The notes under the pieces: generated by a model
Databases searched by the model: none
The model's input: only the letters and a program-made list of their open reading frames with translations
What the model was told of the DNA's origin: nothing
Translations under genes and position numbers: made by a program
Assembly (NCBI GenBank): GCA_035707845.1
Contig: DASSTP010000101.1
Span: 1-9,037, forward strand
Length of the DNA stretch: 9,037 bases
Direction: 5' to 3'
Source: CAMLHP01 sp035707845
GTDB taxonomy: Bacteria > Gemmatimonadota > Gemmatimonadetes > Gemmatimonadales > GWC2-71-9
In this document: positions 1 to 6,479 of the stretch, one piece after another
Layout: every line of letters starts with the position of its first letter
How positions within the stretch are numbered: the first letter of the stretch is position 1

Positions 1-1
1 C

Positions 2-670
2 AGTGTCGCCATGAGCCACTTCGACGGTTCGTTCGTCTACCTGCTGACGGCGCATCTCGATGGTGATACGCTGCGCGGAACCTTTCACGCGGGCCTGAGC
101 ACCCAGACGCCCTTCACGGCGGTGCGCAGCACCGGACGGCCGCACCTTCGCGCTCCCACCAGCCTGACCCAGGCTGACACGACCGCGCCATTTCGTTTCG
201 CCTTCCCGGATGTCAACGGCAGGATCATGCGGAACGATGATCCCCGATTTCGCGGCAAGGTGGTGCTGATCGACATCTTCGGCACGTGGTGTCCCACCTG
301 CCAGGAGGCGGCGCCTGAGCTGGTGCGGCTCTGGCATGACTACCATGCGCGCGGTCTTGCCATCGTGGGCATCGCCTATGAGGTGTCGGGCGACACCGCG
401 GTGGATGCCGCGCTGGTGCGGCGTTACCAGGCGCGCCACCAGATTCCCTTCCCGCTGCTGCTGGGCGGCACCAATACGGTCGAGGCGACGGCGGCGACGC
501 TGCCGCAGCTCACCGGCTTCACGTCGTACCCAACCACCATCTTCCTGGGACGTGACGGCCGGGTGCGCCGAGTTCACGCCGGGTTCTACGGGGCCAGCAC
601 CGGTGCGATGCACCAGCGGCAGGTGGCCGCGTTCCGCGCGTACATCGAACAGCTTCTGGGAGAGCCCTGA
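2..670 (+). CDS. TlpA-like thiol-disulfide oxidoreductase, 5' end missing
   Basis: Thioredoxin-fold protein of the TlpA/AhpC-TSA (redoxin) family, expected to handle thiol-disulfide exchange in the periplasm. The frame is open to the window edge, so the ATG at 11 is probably internal and the true start, with any signal peptide, lies upstream. Counted from that ATG (219 aa), the first ~45 residues are beta-rich and look like the end of a preceding domain. The redoxin domain follows from ~residue 58. The active site is the CXXC in WCPTC (Cys94 and Cys97), preceded by the beta strand VVLIDIFGT. The cis-proline loop TSYPTT (Pro174) precedes the strand IFLGRDG. All three are hallmarks of the fold and look intact. 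The stop overlaps the next start (TGATG), so it is probably translationally coupled to the barrel protein. Its specific substrate cannot be read from the sequence. Confidence 0.85.
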   Translation, partial: SVAMSHFDGSFVYLLTAHLDGDTLRGTFHAGLSTQTPFTAVRSTGRPHLRAPTSLTQADTTAPFRFAFPDVNGRIMRNDDPRFRGKVVLIDIFGTWCPTCQEAAPELVRLWHDYHARGLAIVGIAYEVSGDTAVDAALVRRYQARHQIPFPLLLGGTNTVEATAATLPQLTGFTSYPTTIFLGRDGRVRRVHAGFYGASTGAMHQRQVAAFRAYIEQLLGEP

Positions 671-1845
671 TGCGCAGAGTCCTGGCGTGCGTGCTGCTGG
701 TGCTGGTCGCAAGCGCGAGCGCCGCACGGGCGCAGGTCCGGCTGGCCACGCCGGACGGCTGGACGTTCACCTTTGCCGGCAATGTGGGCGCGTTTTATGT
801 GTTCGAGCACGAAAGCGACGCGGGTGCCGTGGCGACACCTGGCGCGCTGGTGATGGCGGGACGGCAGGGCTCGGCGGTCCGGTCGGGCTACCTGCCGGCG
901 TTCGCCGTGTTCGACGCCAAGGGCACCGAGGGCACCAGCGAGCTGACCGCGCACTTCGGACTTGCACCGGTGGTGCAGACCACCGGTGGGCATGATGACG
1001 ACGAAGGGTTGGGTGCGCGCATCGATCTCCGGCAGGCGTATGTCTCGGTGGCAGGCCACTGGGGCCGGCTGCTGGCAGGGCGCGAAGTGGGGGTCTTCGG
1101 GCGGCAGAGCATGCTGGGTGACATGTCGCTCTTCGGCGCCGGCGCCACCGGAGGCATTACCGGCAATCCGGGCGGCACGACGCTGGGCCACAGCGGCTAT
1201 GGCTACATCTATCCCGGCTTCAATGCGCAGATTGCCTACAGCACGCCGCGTGACCGCGCCATGCAGCTCACGGTGGCGCTGTTCGATCCGAGCACCAATA
1301 ACGACTTCGATGAACTCATCGCGCCGCGGCTGGAGAGCGAGCTGCAGTGGGAACGCGGCGGCGTGTCGCTCTGGCTGTCGGGCCTGCTGCAGCCGGAACG
1401 CGATACGCGGCTCGACGCCAGCGCCACGGCGTGGGGCGCGTCCGCCGGCGGTCGTGTGCGGGTGGACGCCGTCACGGTGTCGCTGCACGGCTATGCCGGG
1501 CGCGGCATCGGTGGCACCCTGCTCTTCCGTGATGGCCGCACCGCGGATTCCACCAGCACCGCACTGCGCCGCAGCGAGGGCCTCTACAGCCAGCTCACCG
1601 TCGAGCCGCGCCAGGGTCCACTCACACTCGGCCTTGCGCTGGGAGCGAGCCGGATCCGCGCCGCCGCCGGCGAGCCGTACTTCCGCACCACCAATCGCGC
1701 CGCCACGCTGGGGGCATATTACCAGGCCACCCGTTCGCTCAAGGTCGTGGGGGAAGTGACCGAGACGTGGAGTCTCGATGACAACGCCGCGACGGAGAAT
1801 AATCGCGCCACGGCAGTGGCGGCGGGAATGATGCTGTTCTTCTGA
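670..1845 (+). CDS. Porin-like outer-membrane beta-barrel protein
   Basis: 391-aa exported protein. The N-terminus has a classic Sec signal: MRR, a hydrophobic run of Leu/Val/Ala, then a likely cleavage site after Ala21 (AARA|QV). The mature protein has alternating polar/hydrophobic strands rich in Gly, Tyr and aromatics, no long hydrophobic helices, and ends in ...MMLFF. A C-terminal Phe is the recognition signal for BAM-dependent insertion in the outer membrane. The stretch LRQAYVSVAGHWGRLLAGRE resembles the strand-turn-strand pattern of general or DcaP-type porins, where a wall strand is followed by 'G.wG.l..Gr'. The function is likely passive diffusion of a small solute; the substrate is unknown. 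The start is supported by GGGAGAG at 658-664, five bases before ATG, and by the TGATG overlap with the redoxin gene. The stop codon TGA runs straight into the heptad repeat array downstream. Confidence 0.75.
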   Translation: MRRVLACVLLVLVASASAARAQVRLATPDGWTFTFAGNVGAFYVFEHESDAGAVATPGALVMAGRQGSAVRSGYLPAFAVFDAKGTEGTSELTAHFGLAPVVQTTGGHDDDEGLGARIDLRQAYVSVAGHWGRLLAGREVGVFGRQSMLGDMSLFGAGATGGITGNPGGTTLGHSGYGYIYPGFNAQIAYSTPRDRAMQLTVALFDPSTNNDFDELIAPRLESELQWERGGVSLWLSGLLQPERDTRLDASATAWGASAGGRVRVDAVTVSLHGYAGRGIGGTLLFRDGRTADSTSTALRRSEGLYSQLTVEPRQGPLTLGLALGASRIRAAAGEPYFRTTNRAATLGAYYQATRSLKVVGEVTETWSLDDNAATENNRATAVAAGMMLFF

Positions 1846-1977
1846 GCTGAGAGCTGCGAGCTGTGAGCTGAGAGCTGCGAGCTGAGAGCTGAGAGCTGTG
1901 AGCTGTGAGCCGAAAGTCGGAGACCAGCAGCCAGCAGCGTCGCTTGCTCATAGCTCACAGCTCAGAGCTCGCGGCCC
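1844..1977. repeat. GAGCTGN heptad tandem array with inverted arm (element A)
   Basis: Nine consecutive 7-bp units GAGCTGN occupy 1844-1906 (last base A, C, T, A, C, A, A, T, T), followed by decayed units GAGCCGA and AAGTCGG. After a spacer, complementary heptads ATAGCTC, ACAGCTC, AGAGCTC and the degenerate GCGGCCC lie at 1950-1977. Bases 1886-1910 can pair with 1946-1970 over 25 positions with two mismatches and one G-U, leaving a 35-base loop. The first unit overlaps the porin stop codon by two bases. There is no T-run after the right arm, so it is not a textbook intrinsic terminator, although it sits where the envelope pair ends and lipA begins. Confidence 0.9.
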
Positions 1978-2017
1978 ATTCAAAACCCTCCCCTTTCCGA
2001 CTAACTTTCCCCGCCCG

Positions 2018-2025
2018 GAGAGGAG
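2018..2025 (+). promoter_or_regulatory. Ribosome binding site that fixes the lipA start
   Basis: The purine run GGAGAGGA, with G at 2025, sits six bases before the GTG at 2032. This decides the start: an ATG at 2027 is out of frame and hits a stop within ten codons, and the GTG at 2030 shares that dead frame. Confidence 0.75.
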
Positions 2026-2031
2026 AATGGT

Positions 2032-2958
2032 GTGGCAGCATCCCTCATTCAGCTGACGCGCGCCCCGGCCGCCGAGGCGGCACCTGCGCGGAAGCCGGGC
2101 TGGCTCAAGGTCCAGCCGCCTGGCGGGCCCAATTATGCGCATCTGAAGCGGACGATGCGCGAGCTGGGGCTGCACACGGTGTGCGAGGAGGCGCGCTGCC
2201 CCAACATCGGCGAATGCTGGGATCATCGTGCCGCCACGTTCATGATCCTGGGCGATGTTTGCACCCGCAATTGTACCTATTGCGCGGTGGCGCACGGCAC
2301 GCCGGCCGCGTTCGACCCGCTGGAGCCGCTTCGCCTCGCCGAGGCCGTGGCGCGCATGGGGCTGCGGCACGTCGTCATTACCTCGGTCGATCGCGACGAC
2401 CTGCCCAATGGAGGGGCTGAGGCGTTCGCCGGCTGCATCCGGGCCATCCGCAATCGCCTGCCCGACGCGTCGGTCGAAGTCCTGATTCCCGACTTCAAGG
2501 GCTCCGAGCGTGCGCTGGCCATCGTGATGGACGCGGAGCCGGACATCCTCAATCACAACCTGGAGACAACCGAGCGGCTCTATCGGCTGGCCCGGCCGGG
2601 CGGACGGTATGATCGCGCACTCCGGGTGCTTCGCACGGCACGCGCGCTGGGTGGCACATCAGCGCTCACCAAGAGCGGCATCATCCTCGGCATGGGTGAG
2701 GAGTGGGACGAGATCCTCCTCTGCCTCCGTGACCTGCGGCGTGCAGACGTCAATATCGTCACGCTCGGCCAGTACCTCCGTCCCAGCGATGGACACTTGC
2801 CGGTGGCGCGCTTCTATACCCCTGAGGAATTCGCCGAGCTGCGTGACGCGGGCCTGCGCATGGGATTCGCCCATGTGGAGGCGAGCCCACTGACGCGCAG
2901 CTCGTACCATGCCTGGGCGCAGGTCGATAGCGCCCGGGCCCAGCAGAGGACCACGTAA
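2032..2958 (+). CDS. lipA: Lipoyl synthase LipA
   Basis: Radical-SAM enzyme that inserts two sulfur atoms at C6 and C8 of the octanoyl group carried by lipoyl domains, here most directly the E2 encoded three genes downstream. 308 aa, normal for the family. Both iron-sulfur sites are complete. The auxiliary (sacrificial) cluster motif CEEARCPNIGEC gives Cys51, Cys56 and Cys62. The radical-SAM motif CTRNCTYC gives Cys77, Cys81 and Cys84. The C-terminal RSSY motif (289-292), whose Ser ligates the auxiliary cluster, is present. TSVDRDDLPNGGA, HNLETT and KSGIILGMGE are further family signatures. GTG start with a good upstream SD. The stop TAA overlaps the pdhA ATG (TAATG), so it is the first gene of the pdh operon. 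No octanoyltransferase (LipB) is present in the window. Confidence 0.97.
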   Translation: MAASLIQLTRAPAAEAAPARKPGWLKVQPPGGPNYAHLKRTMRELGLHTVCEEARCPNIGECWDHRAATFMILGDVCTRNCTYCAVAHGTPAAFDPLEPLRLAEAVARMGLRHVVITSVDRDDLPNGGAEAFAGCIRAIRNRLPDASVEVLIPDFKGSERALAIVMDAEPDILNHNLETTERLYRLARPGGRYDRALRVLRTARALGGTSALTKSGIILGMGEEWDEILLCLRDLRRADVNIVTLGQYLRPSDGHLPVARFYTPEEFAELRDAGLRMGFAHVEASPLTRSSYHAWAQVDSARAQQRTT

Positions 2959-3980
2959 TGGCAGGAACGGCGACACGGTCGCGCAAGGCAGCCGAGGTGA
3001 GCGAAGCGACCGCGGCGGAGTGGCGGCACTGGCTGCGCCAGATGCTGCTGATCCGGCGGTTCGAGGAAAAAGCGGGCGAGGCGTACAGCCTGGGCAAGAT
3101 TGGTGGCTTCTGCCACCTGTACATCGGCCAGGAGGCGGTGGCCGTCGGCACACTGGCCGCGCTGAGGGACGACGACTACGTGGTGAGCGCGTACCGCGAG
3201 CACGGCCAGGCCCTGGCGCGGGGCATGTCCTCGCGCAGCGTGATGGCCGAGCTCTACGGCAAGGCCACCGGCTGCTCCCATGGCAAGGGTGGGTCCATGC
3301 ACCTGTTCGACGCCGAGCGCCACTTCATGGGCGGCCACGGCATCGTCGGCGGCCAGATCCCGCTCGGTGCCGGCTTTGCCTTCTCGGCCAAGTATCGCGG
3401 CACCGACCAGGTTTCCCTCTGCTATTTCGGTGAAGCTGCCGCCAACATCGGCTCGTTTCATGAAACGCTGAACATGGCGGGGCTCTGGAAGCTGCCGGCC
3501 ATCTTCGTGATCGAGAACAACGGCTATGGCATGGGTACCGCCGTGGGCCGCGCCGCGGCCATCACCGATCTCTTCGAGCGGGCCGCGAGCTACAACATGA
3601 CGGGCGTGGCGGTGGACGGGCAGGACGTGGTGGCCGTGAAGGAGGCCACCGACGCCGCCGTCCAGCGGGCGCGCGAGGAGTCGGCACCCACGCTGATGGA
3701 AATCCGCACCTACCGCTACGTCGGCCATTCCATGTCCGACGCCGCGCACGGCACCTATCGCACCAAGGCGGAAGTGGAACAGTACCAGCAGCGGGATCCC
3801 ATCGAGGTGCTGGCCGCGCGGATGCGCGAAGCCGGCCTGCTGAATGATGATGCCATGGCGGAACTGGAGAAAGATGTCGCGGCCGAGGTCACCGACGCTG
3901 AGAAGTTTGCCGAGGAATCGCCCGAGCCGGAGCTGACGGAACTGTACACCGACGTGTACGCCCCGGAGGGAGAGTCCTGA
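2958..3980 (+). CDS. pdhA: Pyruvate dehydrogenase E1 component, alpha subunit
   Basis: Thiamine-diphosphate-binding subunit of the alpha2beta2 E1 that decarboxylates pyruvate and acylates the E2 lipoyl arm; cytoplasmic. 340 aa, typical size. Visible signatures are FCHLYIGQEA (51-60), SAYREHGQALARG, MGGHGIVGGQIPLGAG (124-139), NMAGLWKLPAIFVIENN (172-188) and GYGMGT. The phosphorylation-loop equivalent is YRYVGHSMSD (252-261), with a slightly longer DAAHGTYR where mitochondrial enzymes have DPGVSYR. One oddity: the TPP/Mg motif normally written GDG...NN reads G158-E159-A160 ... N187-N188, so Asp to Glu and Gly to Ala. The rest of the motif (AANIGSFHE) is intact. Start chosen by the TAATG overlap with lipA and AGAGGA at 2945-2950. 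The ENNGYGMGT style and the partner pdhB favour pyruvate over branched-chain 2-oxo acids. Confidence 0.95.
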   Translation: MAGTATRSRKAAEVSEATAAEWRHWLRQMLLIRRFEEKAGEAYSLGKIGGFCHLYIGQEAVAVGTLAALRDDDYVVSAYREHGQALARGMSSRSVMAELYGKATGCSHGKGGSMHLFDAERHFMGGHGIVGGQIPLGAGFAFSAKYRGTDQVSLCYFGEAAANIGSFHETLNMAGLWKLPAIFVIENNGYGMGTAVGRAAAITDLFERAASYNMTGVAVDGQDVVAVKEATDAAVQRAREESAPTLMEIRTYRYVGHSMSDAAHGTYRTKAEVEQYQQRDPIEVLAARMREAGLLNDDAMAELEKDVAAEVTDAEKFAEESPEPELTELYTDVYAPEGES

Positions 3981-4960
3981 TGGCGGTCCTGACGTACCGT
4001 GATGCGCTGAACCAGGCGTTGCGCGAGGAGCTCAAGCGAGACGAGAACGTCTTCCTCATGGGCGAGGAAGTGGCCGAGTACAACGGCGCCTACAAGGTGA
4101 GCCGCGGCCTGCTGGAGGAATTCGGTCCCATGCGGATCGTGGACACGCCCATCGCGGAGCTCGGCTTCGCCGGCATTGGCGTGGGCGCCGCGATGACGGG
4201 GCTCCGGCCGGTCATCGAGTTCATGACCTGGAACTTTGCGCTGCTGGCCATTGACCAGGTGGTGAACGCCGCGGCCAAGACGCGCTACATGTCGGGCGGG
4301 CAGCTCGGCTGCCCCATCGTGTTCCGCGGACCGGGTGGCGCCGCGCTGCAGCTCGCCGCGCAGCACTCGCAGGCGTTCGAATCGTGGTATGCCCACATCC
4401 CGGGGCTCAAGGTGATTGCTCCCGCCACGCCGGCGGACGCCAAGGGGCTGCTCAAGAGCGCCATCCGCGATGACAACCCGGTGGTGTTCATGGAGGGGGA
4501 AATGCTGTACAACACCAAGGGCGAGGTGCCCGAGGATGAGTACACCATCCCCATCGGGAAGGCTGACCGGAAGCGCGAGGGCAGCGACGTCACGCTGGTG
4601 TGCCACTCGAAGACGCTGTCGGTGGCGCTCAAGGCCGCCGACAAGCTGGCCCAGGAAGACATCTCCGCTGAAGTGCTCGATCTTCGCACCATCCGGCCGC
4701 TCGACACCGAGGCCATCTTCGAATCGGTGAGTCGCACCCACCGGTGTGTCGTGGTCGAAGAGGGCTGGCCGTTTGCCGGCGTGGGCGCGCAGGTGGCCTA
4801 CGAAATCCAGAAGAACATTTTCGACGAGCTCGACGCACCGGTCATCCGCGTGACCCAGGCCGACGTGCCGATGCCCTACAACCGGGCGCTGGAGAAAGCG
4901 GCCAAGCCCGATCCGGACACGGTGGTCGCGACGGCGAAGAAGGTGTTGTATAGGGCGTAG
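3980..4960 (+). CDS. pdhB: Pyruvate dehydrogenase E1 component, beta subunit
   Basis: Partner subunit of E1; it completes the TPP site and docks on E2. 326 aa, normal length. Motifs: the MGEEV segment (27-31), whose acidic residues contact TPP; DTPIAELGFAGIGVGAAMTG (55-74), with Glu60 as the likely catalytic glutamate; EFMTWNFALLAIDQVVNAAAK; the FRGPGGAA segment; AAQHSQAFESWYAHIPG, with His129 in the conserved QHSQ; and the C-terminal transketolase-like domain from about residue 200 (EVLDLRTIRPLD, VVVEEGWPFAGVGAQVAYEI). The IDQVVNAAAKTRYMSGGQ block is close to mitochondrial-type PDH E1 beta, supporting pyruvate as substrate. ATG overlaps the pdhA stop (TGATG), with GGAGG at 3965-3969. The last residues (LYRA) and the stop TAG already lie in the first degenerate heptads of element B. 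Confidence 0.96.
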   Translation: MAVLTYRDALNQALREELKRDENVFLMGEEVAEYNGAYKVSRGLLEEFGPMRIVDTPIAELGFAGIGVGAAMTGLRPVIEFMTWNFALLAIDQVVNAAAKTRYMSGGQLGCPIVFRGPGGAALQLAAQHSQAFESWYAHIPGLKVIAPATPADAKGLLKSAIRDDNPVVFMEGEMLYNTKGEVPEDEYTIPIGKADRKREGSDVTLVCHSKTLSVALKAADKLAQEDISAEVLDLRTIRPLDTEAIFESVSRTHRCVVVEEGWPFAGVGAQVAYEIQKNIFDELDAPVIRVTQADVPMPYNRALEKAAKPDPDTVVATAKKVLYRA

Positions 4961-5052
4961 GGCCTGAGGCGTGGGGCTTGGGGTTCTTGCCCCATGCCTC
5001 ACGCCCCACGCCCCATGCCTTGCCCTTACGACTTACGACATACGACGGTACC
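4949..5052. repeat. CRTGRGG / CCYCAYG heptad hairpin plus CTTACGA array (element B)
   Basis: Nearly the whole pdhB-pdhC gap parses into 7-bp units. Left side: TATAGGG, CGTAGGG, CCTGAGG, CGTGGGG, CTTGGGG (4949-4983). Six-base spacer. Right side, all in one register: CCCCATG, CCTCACG, CCCCACG, CCCCATG, CCTTGCC (4990-5024), then CTTACGA, CTTACGA, CATACGA and the degenerate CGGTACC (5025-5052). Bases 4968-4983 pair with 4990-5005 over 16 positions with one G-U and one mismatch around the loop TTCTTG. The pdhB stop is inside unit two, and the last unit ends one base before the pdhC ATG. There is no T-tract after the stem. The CTTACGA units are a second heptad family with no complementary partner in the element. 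Confidence 0.9.
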
Positions 5053-5053
5053 A

Positions 5054-6382
5054 ATGGCAACCAAGGTCGTCATGGAGGCGCTCTCGCCCACGATGGAAGA
5101 GGGGCGCCTTATAGAGTGGAAGAAGAAGGAAGGCGACGCCGTGAAGGTTGGCGACGTGCTGGCCGACGTCGAGACCGACAAGGCCGTCATGGAGCTGGTG
5201 GCGCGCGCCGAGGGCACCCTGCTGAAGCAGGTGGTGGCCGCGGGCGCCACCATACCCGTGTCCGACGTGGTGGGGTGGATCGGGAAGCCGGGGGAAGCGG
5301 TCGAGACGGACACGGCGGACAAGACGGACAAGACGGACAAGGCGGGCGGGACGGGCAACTCTGGTGGCGCGGCTGGGCCGAAGCCGGAGCCGGTGGAAGC
5401 GCCGAAGCCGGAACGGCGGCCCGAGCCGGCACCAGCGGCCGCACGCGCACCTGCGGCGGCCACTGCGACGGCGGCGCCGCCCGCCCGGAGCAATGGCGAG
5501 CGGGTCAAGGCCTCGCCTCTTGCGCGCCGCATTGCCAATGAGCGCGGGATTGACCTGGCCAGCATCCAGGGCTCGGGACCGGCGGGGCGCATCATCCAGC
5601 GTGACGTCGAATCCGCCCAGCCGCCGGCTCCGGCGCCAGCGCCAGCCGCGGCCCAGAAGCCTGCAGCGCTGCCGGCCCGCACGCTGGTCATTCCGCCGGG
5701 CCAGGCCTACCGCGACGTGCCGCTCACGCAGATCCGGAAGACCATCGCGAGGCGGCTGGTGCAGTCGATCGGGCCGGTGCCCACGTTCTACCTCACGTCC
5801 GAGGTGGACATGGAGCGCGTAGCCGATGCCCGCGAGGCCATCAATGCCGTGGGCGAGGGCAAGGTGTCGTACAACGACATCATCATCAAGGCGACGGCCC
5901 TGGCCCTCGCGCAGCATCCCGAGTGCAACGGCTGGTGGCAGGACGACCATATCCGCTACTGGTCCGAAGTGCACATGGGCATGGCGGTGGCCATCGAGGA
6001 CGGCCTTATCACGCCAGTGATCCGCCACGCCAACCTCAAGTCGCTGCGGGACATTTCCGCCGAGACGCGTGACCTGGCTGCGCGCGCGCGCGACCGCCGG
6101 CTCACGCCGGAGGAGTACACCGGCAGCACCTTCTCGGTGTCCAACCTCGGCATGTTCGACATCGACGAATTCACCGCCATCATCAATCCGCCCGAGGCCG
6201 GTATCCTGGCGATCGGACGCATCAGCGAGCAGACCGTGCCGGCGGCGGACGGCCTCGAAGTGCGGAAGCGGATGAAGATCACCATGTCCTGCGACCACCG
6301 CGTCATCGACGGCGCCACCGGCGCCCAGTTCCTCCGCACCCTCAAGCGGATGCTGGAGAACCCGCTGGCGATGGTTTGGTAG
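5054..6382 (+). CDS. pdhC: Dihydrolipoyl acetyltransferase, E2 of pyruvate dehydrogenase
   Basis: Core of the complex; transfers acetyl from lipoyl-Lys to CoA. 442 aa. Order: one lipoyl domain (1-80) with ALSPTMEEG at 9-17 and lipoylation site Lys43 in ETDKA; a linker (82-148) with a TDK repeat and then a long Ala/Pro-rich flexible stretch; the peripheral-subunit-binding domain (about 152-186: ASPLARRIANERG ... GSGPAGRI), which holds E1/E3; a second Ala-Pro linker (188-207); and the acyltransferase domain (about 218-442) with catalytic DHRVIDG (His415, Asp419) and SNLGMFDIDEF. The ALSPTM form is typical of PDH rather than OGDH or BCKDH E2. Start: the ATG at 5054 gives MATKVVMEAL, the expected beginning of a lipoyl domain. 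An in-frame ATG at 4994 would translate repeat DNA. No Shine-Dalgarno sequence is visible, because heptad repeats fill that space. Confidence 0.96.
   Translation: MATKVVMEALSPTMEEGRLIEWKKKEGDAVKVGDVLADVETDKAVMELVARAEGTLLKQVVAAGATIPVSDVVGWIGKPGEAVETDTADKTDKTDKAGGTGNSGGAAGPKPEPVEAPKPERRPEPAPAAARAPAAATATAAPPARSNGERVKASPLARRIANERGIDLASIQGSGPAGRIIQRDVESAQPPAPAPAPAAAQKPAALPARTLVIPPGQAYRDVPLTQIRKTIARRLVQSIGPVPTFYLTSEVDMERVADAREAINAVGEGKVSYNDIIIKATALALAQHPECNGWWQDDHIRYWSEVHMGMAVAIEDGLITPVIRHANLKSLRDISAETRDLAARARDRRLTPEEYTGSTFSVSNLGMFDIDEFTAIINPPEAGILAIGRISEQTVPAADGLEVRKRMKITMSCDHRVIDGATGAQFLRTLKRMLENPLAMVW
5305..5358 (+). repeat. In-gene 9-bp repeat coding a TDK linker
   Basis: About six 9-bp units close to GACGGACAA lie in the pdhC reading frame: GACGGACAC, GGCGGACAA, GACGGACAA, GACGGACAA, GGCGGGCGG, GACGGGCAA. 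They encode a charged Thr-Asp-Lys repeat (residues about 85-96), merging into a Gly-rich piece, just after the lipoyl domain. The unit is a multiple of three, so copy-number change would only lengthen or shorten the swinging-arm linker. Confidence 0.8.
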
Positions 6383-6448
6383 AGGGCATAAGGCATGGGG
6401 CGTGGGGCGTGAGACTCAAGCCCCACGCCTCATGCCCCACGCCTGTCC
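6380..6448. repeat. CRTGRGG / CCYCAYG heptad hairpin (element C)
   Basis: Heptads begin exactly at the pdhC stop codon: TAGAGGG, CATAAGG, CATGGGG, CGTGGGG, CGTGAGA (6380-6414). After a short loop come the complementary units CCCCACG, CCTCATG, CCCCACG and the degenerate CCTGTCC (6421-6448). Bases 6391-6413 pair with 6422-6444 over 23 positions with two G-U pairs and two A-C mismatches, leaving an eight-base loop. Same unit family as element B, different copy order. No T-run follows, and the lpdA ribosome site comes about 25 bases later. Confidence 0.9.
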
Positions 6449-6479
6449 GAAAACAACTCCGAACTATTCCGAGGATCCC

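Noticed and set aside
1844..1977. CRISPR array
   Set aside because: Units are 7 bp, contiguous and without spacers; no cas genes in the window.
1979..2007. Sigma70-like promoter before lipA (TTCAAA, 17-base gap, TAACTT)
   Set aside because: Only about four of six and three of six consensus matches; it is the most A/T-rich spot before lipA, but too weak to annotate.
2027..2029. ATG five bases before the lipA GTG
   Set aside because: Different reading frame, terminating within ten codons.
3755..5002. 415-codon minus-strand open frame opposite pdhA/pdhB
   Set aside because: Shadow of two well-supported E1 genes and runs into repeat DNA.
4968..5005. Simple rho-independent terminator between pdhB and pdhC
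   Set aside because: Strong stem but no T-run follows, and the downstream genes belong to the same complex; attenuation or mRNA processing remains possible.
4994..5053. Upstream ATG as the pdhC start
   Set aside because: Would add 20 residues translated from heptad repeats before the lipoyl domain; MATKVV at 5054 is the natural domain start.
5033..6298. 421-codon minus-strand open frame opposite pdhC
   Set aside because: Shadow of the E2 gene; His/Arg/Gly-rich with no recognisable domain.
6402..6479. Upstream ATG as the lpdA start
   Set aside because: Starts inside hairpin element C and translates repeat DNA; GTG 6480 has a ribosome site and gives the canonical flavoprotein N-terminus.
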